Positions 27,601 through 35,350 are shown, counted from the first letter of the stretch. The stretch: DNA of 64,000 bases from CATQGW01 sp965242565 (GCA_965242565.1 OZ251457.1:1798001-1862000); one strand, 5' to 3'. A program made the numbers and translations. Notes: generated by a model not told the origin, from the letters alone.

Positions 27601-28350
27601 TGGCTGACCGACCCCGACGGCCGGCGCGTCGCGCGCGGCGTCGACATCGCCTGGCCGCTGGGCGGCGCAGCCGCGCCCACGCTCGACGCCGCCGGTAACC
27701 GCCAGGTGCGCGTCGATGTCAACCGCGCCGCCGCGCAGCCGCTCGCCAACGGCGAGTACACGCTCTCCCTCCGCATCGGCGAGCTCAGCGCCGAGCAGAC
27801 CATCCGCGTCAGCGGCGGCGTGGCCGCCGTCGCGCTCAGCCCCGCCGGCGTCGAGGCCGCGCTCGACAGCGACTTCACCGTCACGGCGACGCTGACCGAC
27901 GCCGAGGGCGACCCGGTGCCCGACGGCACGCCGGTGGAATGGGGCGAGGTCTCCGTCGTCGGCTCCGCCGGCATCGTGCAGCGCAGCGCGGAGCGCGTCA
28001 CCGGCGGCGGCGCGGCTTCCGCCACCTGGCGCGCCGTCAGCCCCGGCCGGGTCACCGTCACCGCCGCCGCCAACGGCCTGACCGCCGTCGCGCTGGTCAC
28101 GGTCCCCGCGCCCCCGCAACCCACCGCCGCCGAACTGCTCAGCTCCGGCGCGCCCAACACGTTCGCGATCTGGAACGGCCGCAGCGCCATCCGGGCCGCC
28201 GCGCTGCTGCCCGAGCTGGAGGGCGTCACGACGCTGAGCATCTGGCGCACCGGCCGCTGGTACCGCTACGGCGTCGACCGGGGCCAGCTGGTCGAGGGCT
28301 CGCAAAACTTCCAAATCCTCCCCGGCAACCTCCTCTGGCTCTCCAACTAA
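24670..28350 (+). CDS. Secreted beta-propeller and Ig-like repeat protein
   Basis: A 1226-residue exported protein. The GTG start at 24670 gives a signal peptide (LIATPLALLAALAAAALLALAPAHA, cleavage before GPPPEG), and GGAGG precedes it. Residues about 70-650 are repeats of the type SADGSTLAVGAPRINQIGAVYVYTR and ITRDGTTIAAGTQPNP, like an FG-GAP/integrin-type propeller. Cys pairs there suggest disulfides. Residues about 700-1150 look Ig-like (invasin/BIG type: DPVPDGTPVEWGEV, ASATWRAVSPGRVTVTA). The last 80 residues (GAPNTFAIWNGRSAI...FQILPGNLLWLSN) resemble a C-terminal module of secreted Chloroflexi proteins. Likely adhesion or surface binding; ligand unknown. Confidence 0.8.
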   Translation: MSQRTHAAALIATPLALLAALAAAALLALAPAHAGPPPEGVELVLHVDDADGVIEPGQTVKVSAAVRFPGQYGGAERMKATDFSLRSNFEWESARAAGGRLTFDDPGVIMGLYRLRPKTDDGVRLLGIRRAALQALDRRTAVSRDDSTARLHIFDVWNKRQVLSIPPPAGATNGFGCGERGISDVADPDRCYLARAIAVWHETESLAWLFIGEAKAAGPGGEDAVGRLHIYTLDWTTDPPTLTPRGSMQPSLAEAGNHMACIGNPCMLNYSRYWASYGGAVSISADGSTLAVGAPRINQIGAVYVYTRPDSEGDWADIAYEDGVKVTVAPTPHWGISEATSTAPFSGQTCDAICKTQRNNTWNRFAWRHIGLSADGRVMAVGAGGQSYYHDGPNLAPYPSQSGGTGKWNTGQAYVFVAPDGGWQAAPDLVGDKTILTAKQAAPSYYGRATHTTPGPNRRITEPTVILRHRAWGSAENNWRFGEFITITRDGTTIAAGTQPNPGQNSWQGPGRAFIFQVDSPDQWEEIDQPWVSGTDTVAGATSAEIGGASGYGAPGRCGMAFNGAGDRLVFGLCGAGYPPGHPLSGRDEGEIRYLHRPADGRWATGAVYNLGAQFYEPGGRHTGNSYGVPLYSLNGERLAVSAWGFKIIHDSCCTANSNYPGHTYYSDAGCRQHRDAEGRTWTTCPIETNHNDDPMGLGDAATIVVPPGQPEGTLTITGQIKVFMFLGLAGGYTGPSGDDTENAKTLNKTLTLRIGEVAELADAQLDFAVEQQGVDGGDDRLFPSSLTAGERTVLRLQLLNEGGMPAPADAIASIIATTTRGSLSSNIRDDDNARISNGCLGGGGDACQIEPSLLSLAGEEARIFSYPYNTPRPPGSYSADNILLTLAYSGTGGPADVNVRVIAKDGTSLASETVRVNLLGRPAALSIAAPTSGLLNVGTPDAGVDAEHRDRLTLAVTALDEHGAVVPLPGGGISRAWLTDPDGRRVARGVDIAWPLGGAAAPTLDAAGNRQVRVDVNRAAAQPLANGEYTLSLRIGELSAEQTIRVSGGVAAVALSPAGVEAALDSDFTVTATLTDAEGDPVPDGTPVEWGEVSVVGSAGIVQRSAERVTGGGAASATWRAVSPGRVTVTAAANGLTAVALVTVPAPPQPTAAELLSSGAPNTFAIWNGRSAIRAAALLPELEGVTTLSIWRTGRWYRYGVDRGQLVEGSQNFQILPGNLLWLSN

Positions 28351-28673
28351 CCCCCCGGGCGGGAACGACGGCAAGCCGTCATTCCCGCCCCCGAGCGGGA
28401 ACCCCCCACCCCGCCGCTGCCCCCCTTTCCGTCGCCCCAGACTTGATCTGGGGCCCAAACCCAACCCCCTTCGCAGCGCCAAGCGTCGGGATGCCCCGCC
28501 AACGCCGTTCGCAGCACCACTCGGGACCGATTCCCGCTCGGGGGCGGGAATGACGGAGCTTTCCCCGCCATACCCGCGCTTGCCACCCCGTCCCGACAGG
28601 CGCAATCCTCTGGCTCATCGGCTGATGCCGGGGCGCGGCCACCTGTCAGACGCGGCCACAGTCAGCCGGCGGG
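28351..28673. repeat. REP-like elements between convergent genes
   Basis: Family C in both orientations (28376-28401 and 28529-28556) and family A (28429-28454), with the reverse spacer GCCAACGCCGTTCGCAGCAC between. The palindromes lie at a convergent junction and may end transcription from both sides. Confidence 0.75.
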
Positions 28674-29600
28674 TCAGACAAGACCGGGGCGAATACTGTT
28701 TCTCGGGTAGCCGCCGGCGCCGAGCGTGTGCGGCCAGAGCTCGAAGAGCTCGTCGATCTCGATCAGCGGCTCGTCGAAATGCAGGTAGCGCTCCAGCACC
28801 GGCTCGCTGAAGAGCGAGATACGGTGGCCGCTCGCGCCGAAGATGCGGCCGTTGGCCGCGTCGCTCTGGTCGGAAGCCAGCCAGGCGACGATCGGCGCGA
28901 CGTTCTTTGGGTCGCGCGCGGTGCCGGCGGCGGAGAGCGACGGGGCGGGCTCGCTGGCATCGACCGCGCGGCCGCGGTCGGTCATCCGCGTGGACGCGCC
29001 GGGCGCGATGCAGTTGGTGGTCACGCCGTAGCGGCTGAGCGCGCCGACGTTGCTGCGCATCAGGCCGAGCTTGGCGGCGTGCGCGGCCGAGTAGTTGGGC
29101 TGGCCGGCCGAGCCGCGGATGCCGGCGTCGGAGGTGAAGTAGATGATCCGGCGGTGCTCGCCCTCGCGGTTGGCGCGCCAGTAAATCGAGGCGAACTTGG
29201 TCGGCGCGAAGCAGCCCTTCAGATGCGCGCGCACGAGGCCGTCCCACTCATCCTCGCTCATGTTGAAGATCATTCGCTCGCGCAGGATGCCGTGCGCGCA
29301 GACCAGCACGTCGAGCCCGCCGAACTCGTCGAGCGCCGTCTGCACCATCCGCTCGGCGGTGTCCATATCGGCGACATCGCCGACGAAAGGCACCGCCTCG
29401 CCGCCGGCGTCGCGGATTTCCTGCACGACCGCCTCGACTTTGGAAGCGTCCATCCCGAAGCGGCCTTCGACATCGAAGCCGGTGTCGGCGACCACGACCT
29501 TTGCGCCCTGCTCGCCGAAGACGCGGCAGAGATTCGAGCCGATGCCCCCCGCGCCGCCGGTGATGATGCAGATTCGACCGTCCAGATGCTTCGTCGCCAT
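28674..29600 (-). CDS. SDR family oxidoreductase with atypical catalytic residues
   Basis: A 308-residue short-chain dehydrogenase/reductase with the Rossmann motif TGGAGGIG (14-21), so NAD(P)(H) binding is likely. The usual NNAG is CAHG (101-104). Ser157 and Tyr170 are in place, but the residue four after Tyr is His174, not Lys; a Lys appears at 177. The catalytic Asn position is His126 (AHLKGCF). Residues beyond about 250 form an extended C-terminus. It is a close relative of the gene just upstream (29644-30561), 43 bases away on the same strand. The substrate is unknown; the fold resembles acyl-CoA/steroid-type SDRs. Confidence 0.85.
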   Translation of the reverse strand: MATKHLDGRICIITGGAGGIGSNLCRVFGEQGAKVVVADTGFDVEGRFGMDASKVEAVVQEIRDAGGEAVPFVGDVADMDTAERMVQTALDEFGGLDVLVCAHGILRERMIFNMSEDEWDGLVRAHLKGCFAPTKFASIYWRANREGEHRRIIYFTSDAGIRGSAGQPNYSAAHAAKLGLMRSNVGALSRYGVTTNCIAPGASTRMTDRGRAVDASEPAPSLSAAGTARDPKNVAPIVAWLASDQSDAANGRIFGASGHRISLFSEPVLERYLHFDEPLIEIDELFELWPHTLGAGGYPRNSIRPGLV

Positions 29601-29643
29601 CGTCGTCCTCCTCGTCTCGTGTCGTCGGTTCGGCCTCGCGCGG

Positions 29644-30561
29644 TTATGGGTACTGTGGCGGCGGCGGGCCGAGTCCCTGCAACGCGAAGGTGTGGGGAAT
29701 CGTCTCGAAGAGCGTGTCGATGTCCCAGTACGGCTCCGTGTGCCAGAGCGTTTGCTCCCACTCCGGCTCGCGCCAGATCGTGATTCGCCCGCCCATTGAG
29801 CCGACCACGCGGCCGCTCAGTCCGGCGCTGGCGTCGGAGGCGAGGTAGACCGCCACAGGCGTGACGTTGGCCGGGTCCATCAGGGTGCCGGCCGCGGAGA
29901 GGCTCGGCGCGGGTTCGCCCTGGTCGACCTCGCGGTTGCGGTCGGTCATCCGCGTGGAGGCGCTGGGCGAGATGCAGTTGCTGGTCGCGCCGTAGCGTTC
30001 GAGCGCCTCGGCGTTGGAGAGCGAGAGGCCGATCTTGCCGGCGTGGGCGGCGGAGTAGTTGGGCTGCCCGGCCTCGCCGCGCACGCCCGCGCTGGAGGTG
30101 AAGTAGATGATTCGGCGGTTGCCCTTGTCGCGGTTGGCGCGCCAGTGGATGGCGGCGAACTTGGTCGGCGCGAAGCAGCCCTTGAGGTGGATGCGGACCA
30201 GACCGTCCCACTCCTCCTCGCTCATGTTGAAGACCATCCGCTCGCGCAGGATGCCGTGCGCGCAGACCAGGATGTCGAGGTCGCCGTAGGTGTTGACGGC
30301 CGTCTCCACGGCGCGCTCGGCGGTGTCCAGCTCGGCGATGTCGCCCGCGATCGGCGTGGCCTCGCCGCCCGCGGCCGTGATCTCGTCCACGACCGCCTGC
30401 ACTTTCGAAGAGTCCATCCCCGCGCGGCCCTCGACATCGAAGCCGGTGTCGCAGACGACGACTTTCGCGCCCTGCTCGGCGTAGACCTTGCAGATTTGCG
30501 AGCCCATCCCGCCCGCCCCGCCGGTGACCAGCGCGACTTTGCCTTGTAGATGCTGCGCCAT
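29644..30561 (-). CDS. SDR family oxidoreductase, tandem paralogue
   Basis: A 305-residue paralogue of the downstream SDR (TGGAGGMG at 13-20, CAHG at 100-103, Ser156, Tyr169). It shares the His-for-Lys change (His173, Lys176) and the IHLKGCF His. The ATG at 30561 is chosen because the longer frame (to 30639) adds a non-homologous 26-residue leader. Both genes carry the same ACAHGILRERM-like block, so they arose by tandem duplication. They may act as a pair, possibly a heteromer. Confidence 0.85.
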   Translation of the reverse strand: MAQHLQGKVALVTGGAGGMGSQICKVYAEQGAKVVVCDTGFDVEGRAGMDSSKVQAVVDEITAAGGEATPIAGDIAELDTAERAVETAVNTYGDLDILVCAHGILRERMVFNMSEEEWDGLVRIHLKGCFAPTKFAAIHWRANRDKGNRRIIYFTSSAGVRGEAGQPNYSAAHAGKIGLSLSNAEALERYGATSNCISPSASTRMTDRNREVDQGEPAPSLSAAGTLMDPANVTPVAVYLASDASAGLSGRVVGSMGGRITIWREPEWEQTLWHTEPYWDIDTLFETIPHTFALQGLGPPPPQYP

Positions 30562-30656
30562 AGGTGTGCCCCTCAACTCCGCGACGCACTCGCGCGCCAT
30601 CCGCGCCGGCGTCGCAGAAAAGGTAGCATTGCCGCACACGCAAACGGGAGCGCGCG

Positions 30657-30863
30657 ATGCGCCCCGCCCGAATATTGCTCCGAGCCTTGCTCCAAGTCTG
30701 CTCGTGGCCGCTGCGCGCGCTCTGGGAAGCGCTGCATCCCGGCGAGCTTTTCGGCAGCCGCGCCGCCGCCGAACGGCAACTGCGAGCGCAGGCCGCTCAC
30801 CCCCGCAGCCCCACCGGGGTCAGCAAACAACGCACCCACGGCATCCGCGAGACAATCCGCTAG
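30657..30863 (+). CDS. Small hypothetical protein
   Basis: Sixty-eight residues starting MRPARILLRALLQVCSWPLRALWEALHPGELF, an amphipathic or weakly membrane-active N-terminus, then a basic polar tail. ATG is preceded by GGGAGCG. It lies between the SDR pair and the toxin genes, on the opposite strand to both. No family recognised; may not be real. Confidence 0.4.
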   Translation: MRPARILLRALLQVCSWPLRALWEALHPGELFGSRAAAERQLRAQAAHPRSPTGVSKQRTHGIRETIR

Positions 30864-30869
30864 CCGCCC

Positions 30870-31310
30870 TCAGCGGCGCTGCGGTGGAGCGAGCAAGCCG
30901 AGCGCTTCGGCTGCTGCGGTCTGGCGATTATCCCAGCTAGCGAAGGTGATGACTGCGCCATTCCGCACTGCCAGCGCGCTGGCGATATGCACAGCGTCGG
31001 CCCCTGAGAGGGGGAACTGCGCGAGGAGATCGCCCGCGTGTCGCGCGATGTCGGGGCTGATCTCGATCAGGTTGAGGTTTCGCCACAGTTCATCTTGCTG
31101 TGCCCATGCCTCTTGCAGCCCCGTTTCAGTGAGCCGGCCGTCGCGGTAGGCGCGGGCCAGCGCGGAGCGGGTTTCCGGGTACGCGAGCCAGCTCGTGTAC
31201 ACATCCGTTGCCTGCTCAAATAGCGCCGCGGCCACATCTGCGCCCTCTTCATCGTGCAGAATCAGCTTCGACAGACCGCTGGTGTCGAAGTACGCTTCGT
31301 CGACTTCCAT
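30870..31310 (-). CDS. PIN-domain ribonuclease toxin, VapC-like (copy 1)
   Basis: A 146-residue PIN nuclease with the full acidic set: Asp9 (YFDTSGLSKL), Glu46 (YPETRSAL), Asp105 (LSGADAVHIA) and Asp127 (ASWDNRQ). VapC-type toxins cleave specific RNAs such as tRNA. The ATG overlaps the stop of the upstream antitoxin candidate (TGATG). The gene at 31860-32300 is its duplicate, with all four acidic residues at the same positions. Confidence 0.88.
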   Translation of the reverse strand: MEVDEAYFDTSGLSKLILHDEEGADVAAALFEQATDVYTSWLAYPETRSALARAYRDGRLTETGLQEAWAQQDELWRNLNLIEISPDIARHAGDLLAQFPLSGADAVHIASALAVRNGAVITFASWDNRQTAAAEALGLLAPPQRR

Positions 31311-31753
31311 CAGCGTCGCCCGATTGAGCGCAGGATGTCCTCAGTCGTGCCGTTGAAGTCGATCGGCTTCCAATTCGACATCGCTTCGGCGAGCTTGCGG
31401 CCGGGTCGGTAGGGAGGGCGCACCAGCCCCCGCGCATACAGGTCGAGCCAGACCGCGGTCGGCTGGACATCGCCCCAGTCGGCGTCCTCGGCTGCGATCT
31501 GCTCGTCGCCTGCGGGCGTCTCGTGGTCCTGCACGATCGGTCTGATGTCTTCACGGCCGGCGTAGCGGTCCGCCCAACTCAGGTAATCGTCCGAATCGGG
31601 ATCCCTGCCCAGGTCGCGCAGGATGTCCTCTGTCGTGCCCTTGTAGTTGATCGGCTTCCGTTCTGCGGGGAGTTCCGCCGCTTCCCGCCACACCGCGCTC
31701 GGCTCATCGTCGTCTCGCTCGGCGTGCTGCGCCGCCGCTTCGTCGTGATCCAT
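31310..31753 (-). CDS. Antitoxin candidate with internal duplication
   Basis: A 147-residue acidic protein directly upstream of PIN copy 1, with a TGATG overlap. It contains the motif KPIN/DxxGTTEDILRxxGR twice (residues 33-50 and 129-146). The second half (DWGDVQPTAVWLDLYARGLVRPPYR) matches the whole of the 82-residue protein at 32306-32554. The first half is a shortened copy lacking the LDLYARGLVRPPYR segment. No classic DNA-binding fold (AbrB, RHH, Phd) is evident. The operon position argues for antitoxin function. Confidence 0.7.
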   Translation of the reverse strand: MDHDEAAAQHAERDDDEPSAVWREAAELPAERKPINYKGTTEDILRDLGRDPDSDDYLSWADRYAGREDIRPIVQDHETPAGDEQIAAEDADWGDVQPTAVWLDLYARGLVRPPYRPGRKLAEAMSNWKPIDFNGTTEDILRSIGRR

Positions 31754-31794
31754 CTCGATCTCCCTCGGAGCTTGCCGGACCAGCGTAGCCCGTC

Positions 31795-31850
31795 GCGCGT
31801 GCGCGCGTCACGCTCACGAAACGGCGCGGCCGTTTCCAGTCCGGCGTCCT
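31795..31850 (-). pseudogene. Remnant of an acetyltransferase gene
   Basis: The bases around 31815-31845 match the GNAT gene at 32601-33272 near 32770-32800. Translated on the minus strand this gives AGLETAAPFRERDA against AGLETAAPFRGRG. The similarity stops on both sides. The fragment sits between the two toxin-antitoxin units and is explained if a segment from inside the GNAT gene through the PIN gene was duplicated and the GNAT part then deleted. Confidence 0.55.
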
Positions 31851-31859
31851 TGGCTGCGA

Positions 31860-32300
31860 TCAGCCGCGCTGTGTTGGAACGGGCAACCCCAGCGCTTCCG
31901 CCGCCTCTCGCTGCCGCGTGTCCCAACTAGCGAAGGCCAACGGCGCGTCAATCCGCACCTCAAGAGCGCTCGCAAGATGTACCGCGTCGGCGCCTGACAG
32001 CGGATACCGTTTGACGAGCTCGGCGGCGCGGCGGGCAACTGCGGGACTCAGGTCAATCAGCACAAACGTATCCCATAGTGCCTCCACCGTGTCATAGGCA
32101 GCTTCGAGCTCGGCAGCGGTGATCTGCCCATCGCGATGCGTCCGCGCCAGCGCCGAGGTGATCTCGGGGTACGAGAGCCAGCTTGTGTACATCGTGTCTG
32201 CATCGCGCCGGAGCGCGGCAGCCACTTCCGCGTCTTTTTCTTCCAGCAGGACGAGCTTCACCGCCCCGCTCGTATCGAAGTAGACGTGCTCCGCATCCAC
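31860..32300 (-). CDS. PIN-domain ribonuclease toxin, VapC-like (copy 2)
   Basis: A 146-residue PIN protein with Asp9, Glu46, Asp105 and Asp127, clearly paralogous to copy 1 along its full length. GTG start five bases after the stop of the small antitoxin-like gene upstream. All four metal-binding acids are intact, so it is probably an active nuclease. Confidence 0.88.
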   Translation of the reverse strand: MDAEHVYFDTSGAVKLVLLEEKDAEVAAALRRDADTMYTSWLSYPEITSALARTHRDGQITAAELEAAYDTVEALWDTFVLIDLSPAVARRAAELVKRYPLSGADAVHLASALEVRIDAPLAFASWDTRQREAAEALGLPVPTQRG

Positions 32301-32305
32301 CGTCG

Positions 32306-32554
32306 TCAGATCCGCCCGAGAGCCCGCAGGATGTCCTCCGCCGTGCCCTTGAAATTGATCGGCCTCTGCTCGGCGAGGATGTCGGCGACTTTGCGCGAAT
32401 TTCGGCCGCGGTACGGCGGACGCACCAAACCCCGCTTGTAGAGACTCAGCCAGACCTCATCGGGCTCTTGATCGCCCCAGTCGATGGCGGGGTCGCCCTC
32501 TACCGCTGCCGCCGACTCGCTGCCCGCAGCATCCGCCGATTCTTGATGGTCCAT
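32306..32554 (-). CDS. Antitoxin candidate, single-repeat form
   Basis: An 82-residue acidic protein (MDHQESAD start) ending in RPINFKGTAEDILRALGR, preceded by WLSLYKRGLVRPPYR. It is the single-copy form of the motif found twice in the 31310-31753 protein. The ATG at 32554 is chosen over upstream starts because the extended frame overlaps the GNAT gene and has no similarity to the paralogue. It precedes PIN copy 2. Confidence 0.65.
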   Translation of the reverse strand: MDHQESADAAGSESAAAVEGDPAIDWGDQEPDEVWLSLYKRGLVRPPYRGRNSRKVADILAEQRPINFKGTAEDILRALGRI

Positions 32555-32600
32555 CACGGCGCCCCCTGCTCCTCGCCTCAGTGTACCGACTGTCGCCGCG

Positions 32601-33272
32601 TCAGGCCGACTCGATGCTCCACCACTCGGCGTAGCGGGTGAGGCCCAGCTTGCGGGCGACCGAGAGCGACGCCGCGTTGGACCACTCGGTGCTGTAGAGC
32701 GGGATACGGCCCGAGGCGCGCACGGCGGCCGCCCAGGCGATGGTCGTCTGCGCCGCCAGGCCCCGCCCGCGAAACGGCGCGGCCGTTTCCAGGCCGGCCT
32801 CCGCCGCCTCGTCGGAGCGGCGGGCGCAGCAGCACACGCTGACGGCGTCGCCGTCCTGTAACACCGCCGCAATCGGAGTTCGGCCTGGTACTTCTTCTCG
32901 CGTCCAGCCCTCGAAGTGCTGCGTCAACGGTCCGTACTCCTCGATCAGTACCGGACTTTCGACTGCCGGCAGTTGTAGCGGGAAGGCAAAGGCTGGTCCG
33001 GAACAGACCCGGCCGCCCAGCAGCGCTTCGTACTGATCGGCGTAGAGCGGCTCCGTGCGTGGATCATCCGGCACTTCCTGCGCGGCCAGCCGCCCAATTT
33101 CGCGCGCGGTTTCGGCTGGCAGGTCGGCGTGGACGGCGTGCAGCACGGTGCGGCGTCCGCGCACCAGCGTGAGCAACGGGCCGGGACGCGGATCGGGCTC
33201 GCGCGTGGCGAGGATGCGCCCCTCGCCATCGAGTTCGTAACCGGTTTGGAGGTACAGCAGCGGAGTGCTCAT
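32601..33272 (-). CDS. GNAT family N-acetyltransferase
   Basis: A 223-residue protein with a C-terminal GNAT/FR47-like fold: AGLETAAPFRGRGLAAQTTIAWAAAVRASG forms the acetyl-CoA-binding R/Q-x-x-G-x-A region, and SLSVARKLGLTRYAEWWS is the typical end. The N-terminal 120 residues differ from common GNATs. The start overlaps the stop of the upstream HpaB-like gene (ATGA). It may be a separate enzyme or linked to the toxin-antitoxin unit downstream. Confidence 0.8.
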   Translation of the reverse strand: MSTPLLYLQTGYELDGEGRILATREPDPRPGPLLTLVRGRRTVLHAVHADLPAETAREIGRLAAQEVPDDPRTEPLYADQYEALLGGRVCSGPAFAFPLQLPAVESPVLIEEYGPLTQHFEGWTREEVPGRTPIAAVLQDGDAVSVCCCARRSDEAAEAGLETAAPFRGRGLAAQTTIAWAAAVRASGRIPLYSTEWSNAASLSVARKLGLTRYAEWWSIESA

Positions 33273-34711
33273 AGCCAATCCGGATCCAACAGTCGCTGCA
33301 CGACCGCGATCGCCTCGGATTTGTCGTGGCGCATATAGTTTTGGGCGCGGACGACCTGCGCGTCGCCGAAGAAGAAGCGCTCGTAGAGTTCCTGGCGGCC
33401 GGCGAAGCTGGTCCCCACCACATCCCAGGCCAGGCGGAAGAGCGGCACTTTGCCGTCGCCGTCCTCGCCGACGCCGCGGAAGTAGCGTTCGACGGCGGGG
33501 CCCAGCGCCTCGATCGTCGCAGCCGAGGGGGCCGCCATGAAGTTGCTGCCGCCGATCTGTTTAATGTGGTCGACGATCTTCACATAGAACTCGGGAAACA
33601 TGCGCAGGCCGGCCTGGATCGCGCTCTCGTTGGCGTACCAGATGCCGGTCTTGGGGTCGGGGGCTGCGCCTTCGACGGCGGCGATCGCGATCGACTCCAT
33701 CGTTTGCAGCATCGTCAGGATGTCGCCCAGTCGAATCTGCACGTTGACGAACGAGTTGGTCTGCGCGGAATCGGCGATCAGATGCGCCAGCCCGTAGAGG
33801 AAGCGGGTTTTGGCGACGTTTTTGACGATCACGTGGTGCCCGAGCGCTTCGGTGAAGTGCATCGCGAGCAGCGCGAAGTTATGCACGCGCCAGTCGCGGT
33901 AATCGTAGACCCACTCCCAGGGAATTTCGCAGTCGTCGAAGACCGCGACGGTATCGATCTCTTCAAAGCGGCCGGAGATCGGGTAGTCGCTGCGCGAGCG
34001 GTCGAGGTCGTAGGAATCGCGGCAAATCCAGGTGAGGCCGGGATGATTGACGGGCGACCAGAAGCCGAGCGCGTAATCCTCGTCGCCTTCGCCGCTGAGG
34101 ATCGGCAGGCCGAAGGAGACGTTGGCGTCGGAGAACGGAGCGAGCGTGCCGACGACCCGCGCGCCCCGCACGATCACGCCGCTCTCGGTGCGCCGCACGA
34201 TGCCGGCGTTGAGGTACGGTTCCTGCTCGCCGATCGGCGTCTTGCGGTCGATCTGCGGGGTGACAAAGGTGTGAGTGAGGCAGAGGTCCTCGCGCCGGCA
34301 GCGTTCGTACATGGCGGCGGCGTGGTCGCCCAGTTCCGGGTCCTTCTGCCCCCAGTGATCGCGGGCGGCGGCGACGGCCGTCGCTGCCGCGTTCATGTAG
34401 TCGGGCGAGCGTCCCAGCTGGCCGCCGGTGTGTTCAGCCCAGGCGGCGTAGGCGGCGGCGCGGCGGCGCAGGTCGTCTTTGGAGCGGGGAACGATGAACG
34501 AGAGGTGCGAGCGCTCACCGTTCTCGTCCTCGTAGGTGACGAGATCGCGAATCTCGGGGTCGTGTTGGAAGTCGTAGTAGGCGGCGACGGTCCGCGCGGT
34601 ATTGGCGAAGCCGGGCGCAGTCGTCACATCGGCGACGCGCTCGCCGACATGCCAGACCTCGCGCTCGTCGCGCAGGCCGGCCAGGTACTGCTCACCGGTT
34701 CGGAGCGCCAT
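33269..34711 (-). CDS. 4-hydroxyphenylacetate 3-monooxygenase-like flavin hydroxylase (HpaB family)
   Basis: A 480-residue protein of the HpaB/PvcC/acyl-CoA dehydrogenase-like family that uses reduced FAD to hydroxylate phenols. Key segments are LTHTFVTPQIDRKTP, GVIVRGARVVGTLAPFSDAN, the VFDDCEIPWEWVYDYRD motif, and C-terminal LFRLAWDVVGTSFAGRQELYERFFFGD. The ATG at 34711 (MALRTGEQYLAGL) is the family start. No flavin reductase (HpaC) is adjacent. Next to it lies an extradiol-type VOC gene, suggesting a catechol-producing and ring-opening pair. Confidence 0.88.
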   Translation of the reverse strand: MALRTGEQYLAGLRDEREVWHVGERVADVTTAPGFANTARTVAAYYDFQHDPEIRDLVTYEDENGERSHLSFIVPRSKDDLRRRAAAYAAWAEHTGGQLGRSPDYMNAAATAVAAARDHWGQKDPELGDHAAAMYERCRREDLCLTHTFVTPQIDRKTPIGEQEPYLNAGIVRRTESGVIVRGARVVGTLAPFSDANVSFGLPILSGEGDEDYALGFWSPVNHPGLTWICRDSYDLDRSRSDYPISGRFEEIDTVAVFDDCEIPWEWVYDYRDWRVHNFALLAMHFTEALGHHVIVKNVAKTRFLYGLAHLIADSAQTNSFVNVQIRLGDILTMLQTMESIAIAAVEGAAPDPKTGIWYANESAIQAGLRMFPEFYVKIVDHIKQIGGSNFMAAPSAATIEALGPAVERYFRGVGEDGDGKVPLFRLAWDVVGTSFAGRQELYERFFFGDAQVVRAQNYMRHDKSEAIAVVQRLLDPDWL

Positions 34712-34745
34712 TCGTCCGCGCCGCTCAGCCGCGCTGCGGGGCGGC

Positions 34746-35297
34746 TCAGTCGCCGCTGAAGGCCGGGGTGGGCTCGTCGACCAGCGCCTCGGGGCCTTCG
34801 GTGGGCAGCACATCGGCGTAGTTCAGCGCGGCGTGAATGTCGCCCTCCCAGTGTTCGCGCGGCAGCTCGTAGAGCACCTCAATGCCGTGCCCGTCGGGGT
34901 CGTTGATGTAGACCGAGTGGGTCATGCCGTGGCTGATCCGCAGGTTGAACTTGACGCCCTGCTCCTGCAGGAATTCGAGCTGCTTGAGCCAGGATTCGCG
35001 GTCCGGGTAATGCACCGCGAAGTGGTTGAGGCCGGGCCGGCGGGGCGCCATCGACCAGTCCTCTTCCTCGGGGGCGTCGCCGGGGATCTCGACCAGGGCG
35101 AGGTCGTGGTGGCTCTCGGAGAGCCCGTTGTAGAAGCGCATGTTCATGCTGCGCTCGTTGCGCTGTTCGAGGCTCCCGATCTGGCGGAAGCCCATGATCT
35201 CCGTCCAGAAAGCGTGGGCGCGCTCCATGTCGCGCACGTTGAGCACCAGGTGGTTGACGCCCACCGGGGTCATCGCCTGTGGAGTGTCGCTGCTCAT
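34746..35297 (-). CDS. VOC superfamily extradiol dioxygenase-like protein
   Basis: A 183-residue single-module vicinal oxygen chelate protein. The repeated beta-alpha-beta-beta-beta unit shows GVNHLVLNVRDMERAHAFW, LNHFAVHYPD, and the metal-binding DPDGHGIEVLYE, giving candidate His, His and Glu ligands for Fe(II). This pattern fits catechol 2,3-dioxygenase-type ring cleavage. The start at 35297 (MSSDTPQA) is likely; a later ATG (MTPVG) is possible. Same strand, 34 bases from the HpaB-like gene. Confidence 0.85.
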   Translation of the reverse strand: MSSDTPQAMTPVGVNHLVLNVRDMERAHAFWTEIMGFRQIGSLEQRNERSMNMRFYNGLSESHHDLALVEIPGDAPEEEDWSMAPRRPGLNHFAVHYPDRESWLKQLEFLQEQGVKFNLRISHGMTHSVYINDPDGHGIEVLYELPREHWEGDIHAALNYADVLPTEGPEALVDEPTPAFSGD

Positions 35298-35350
35298 TGC
35301 GGTCCTCATCTCGCTGCGTTGCGGCTGATGGGGCAAGGGTACCAAATTCG

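Noticed and set aside
24631..28605. Long minus-strand open frame opposite the beta-propeller gene
   Set aside because: Its composition is Gly/Ala/Arg/Val-rich low complexity and it overlaps a clearly functional plus-strand gene.
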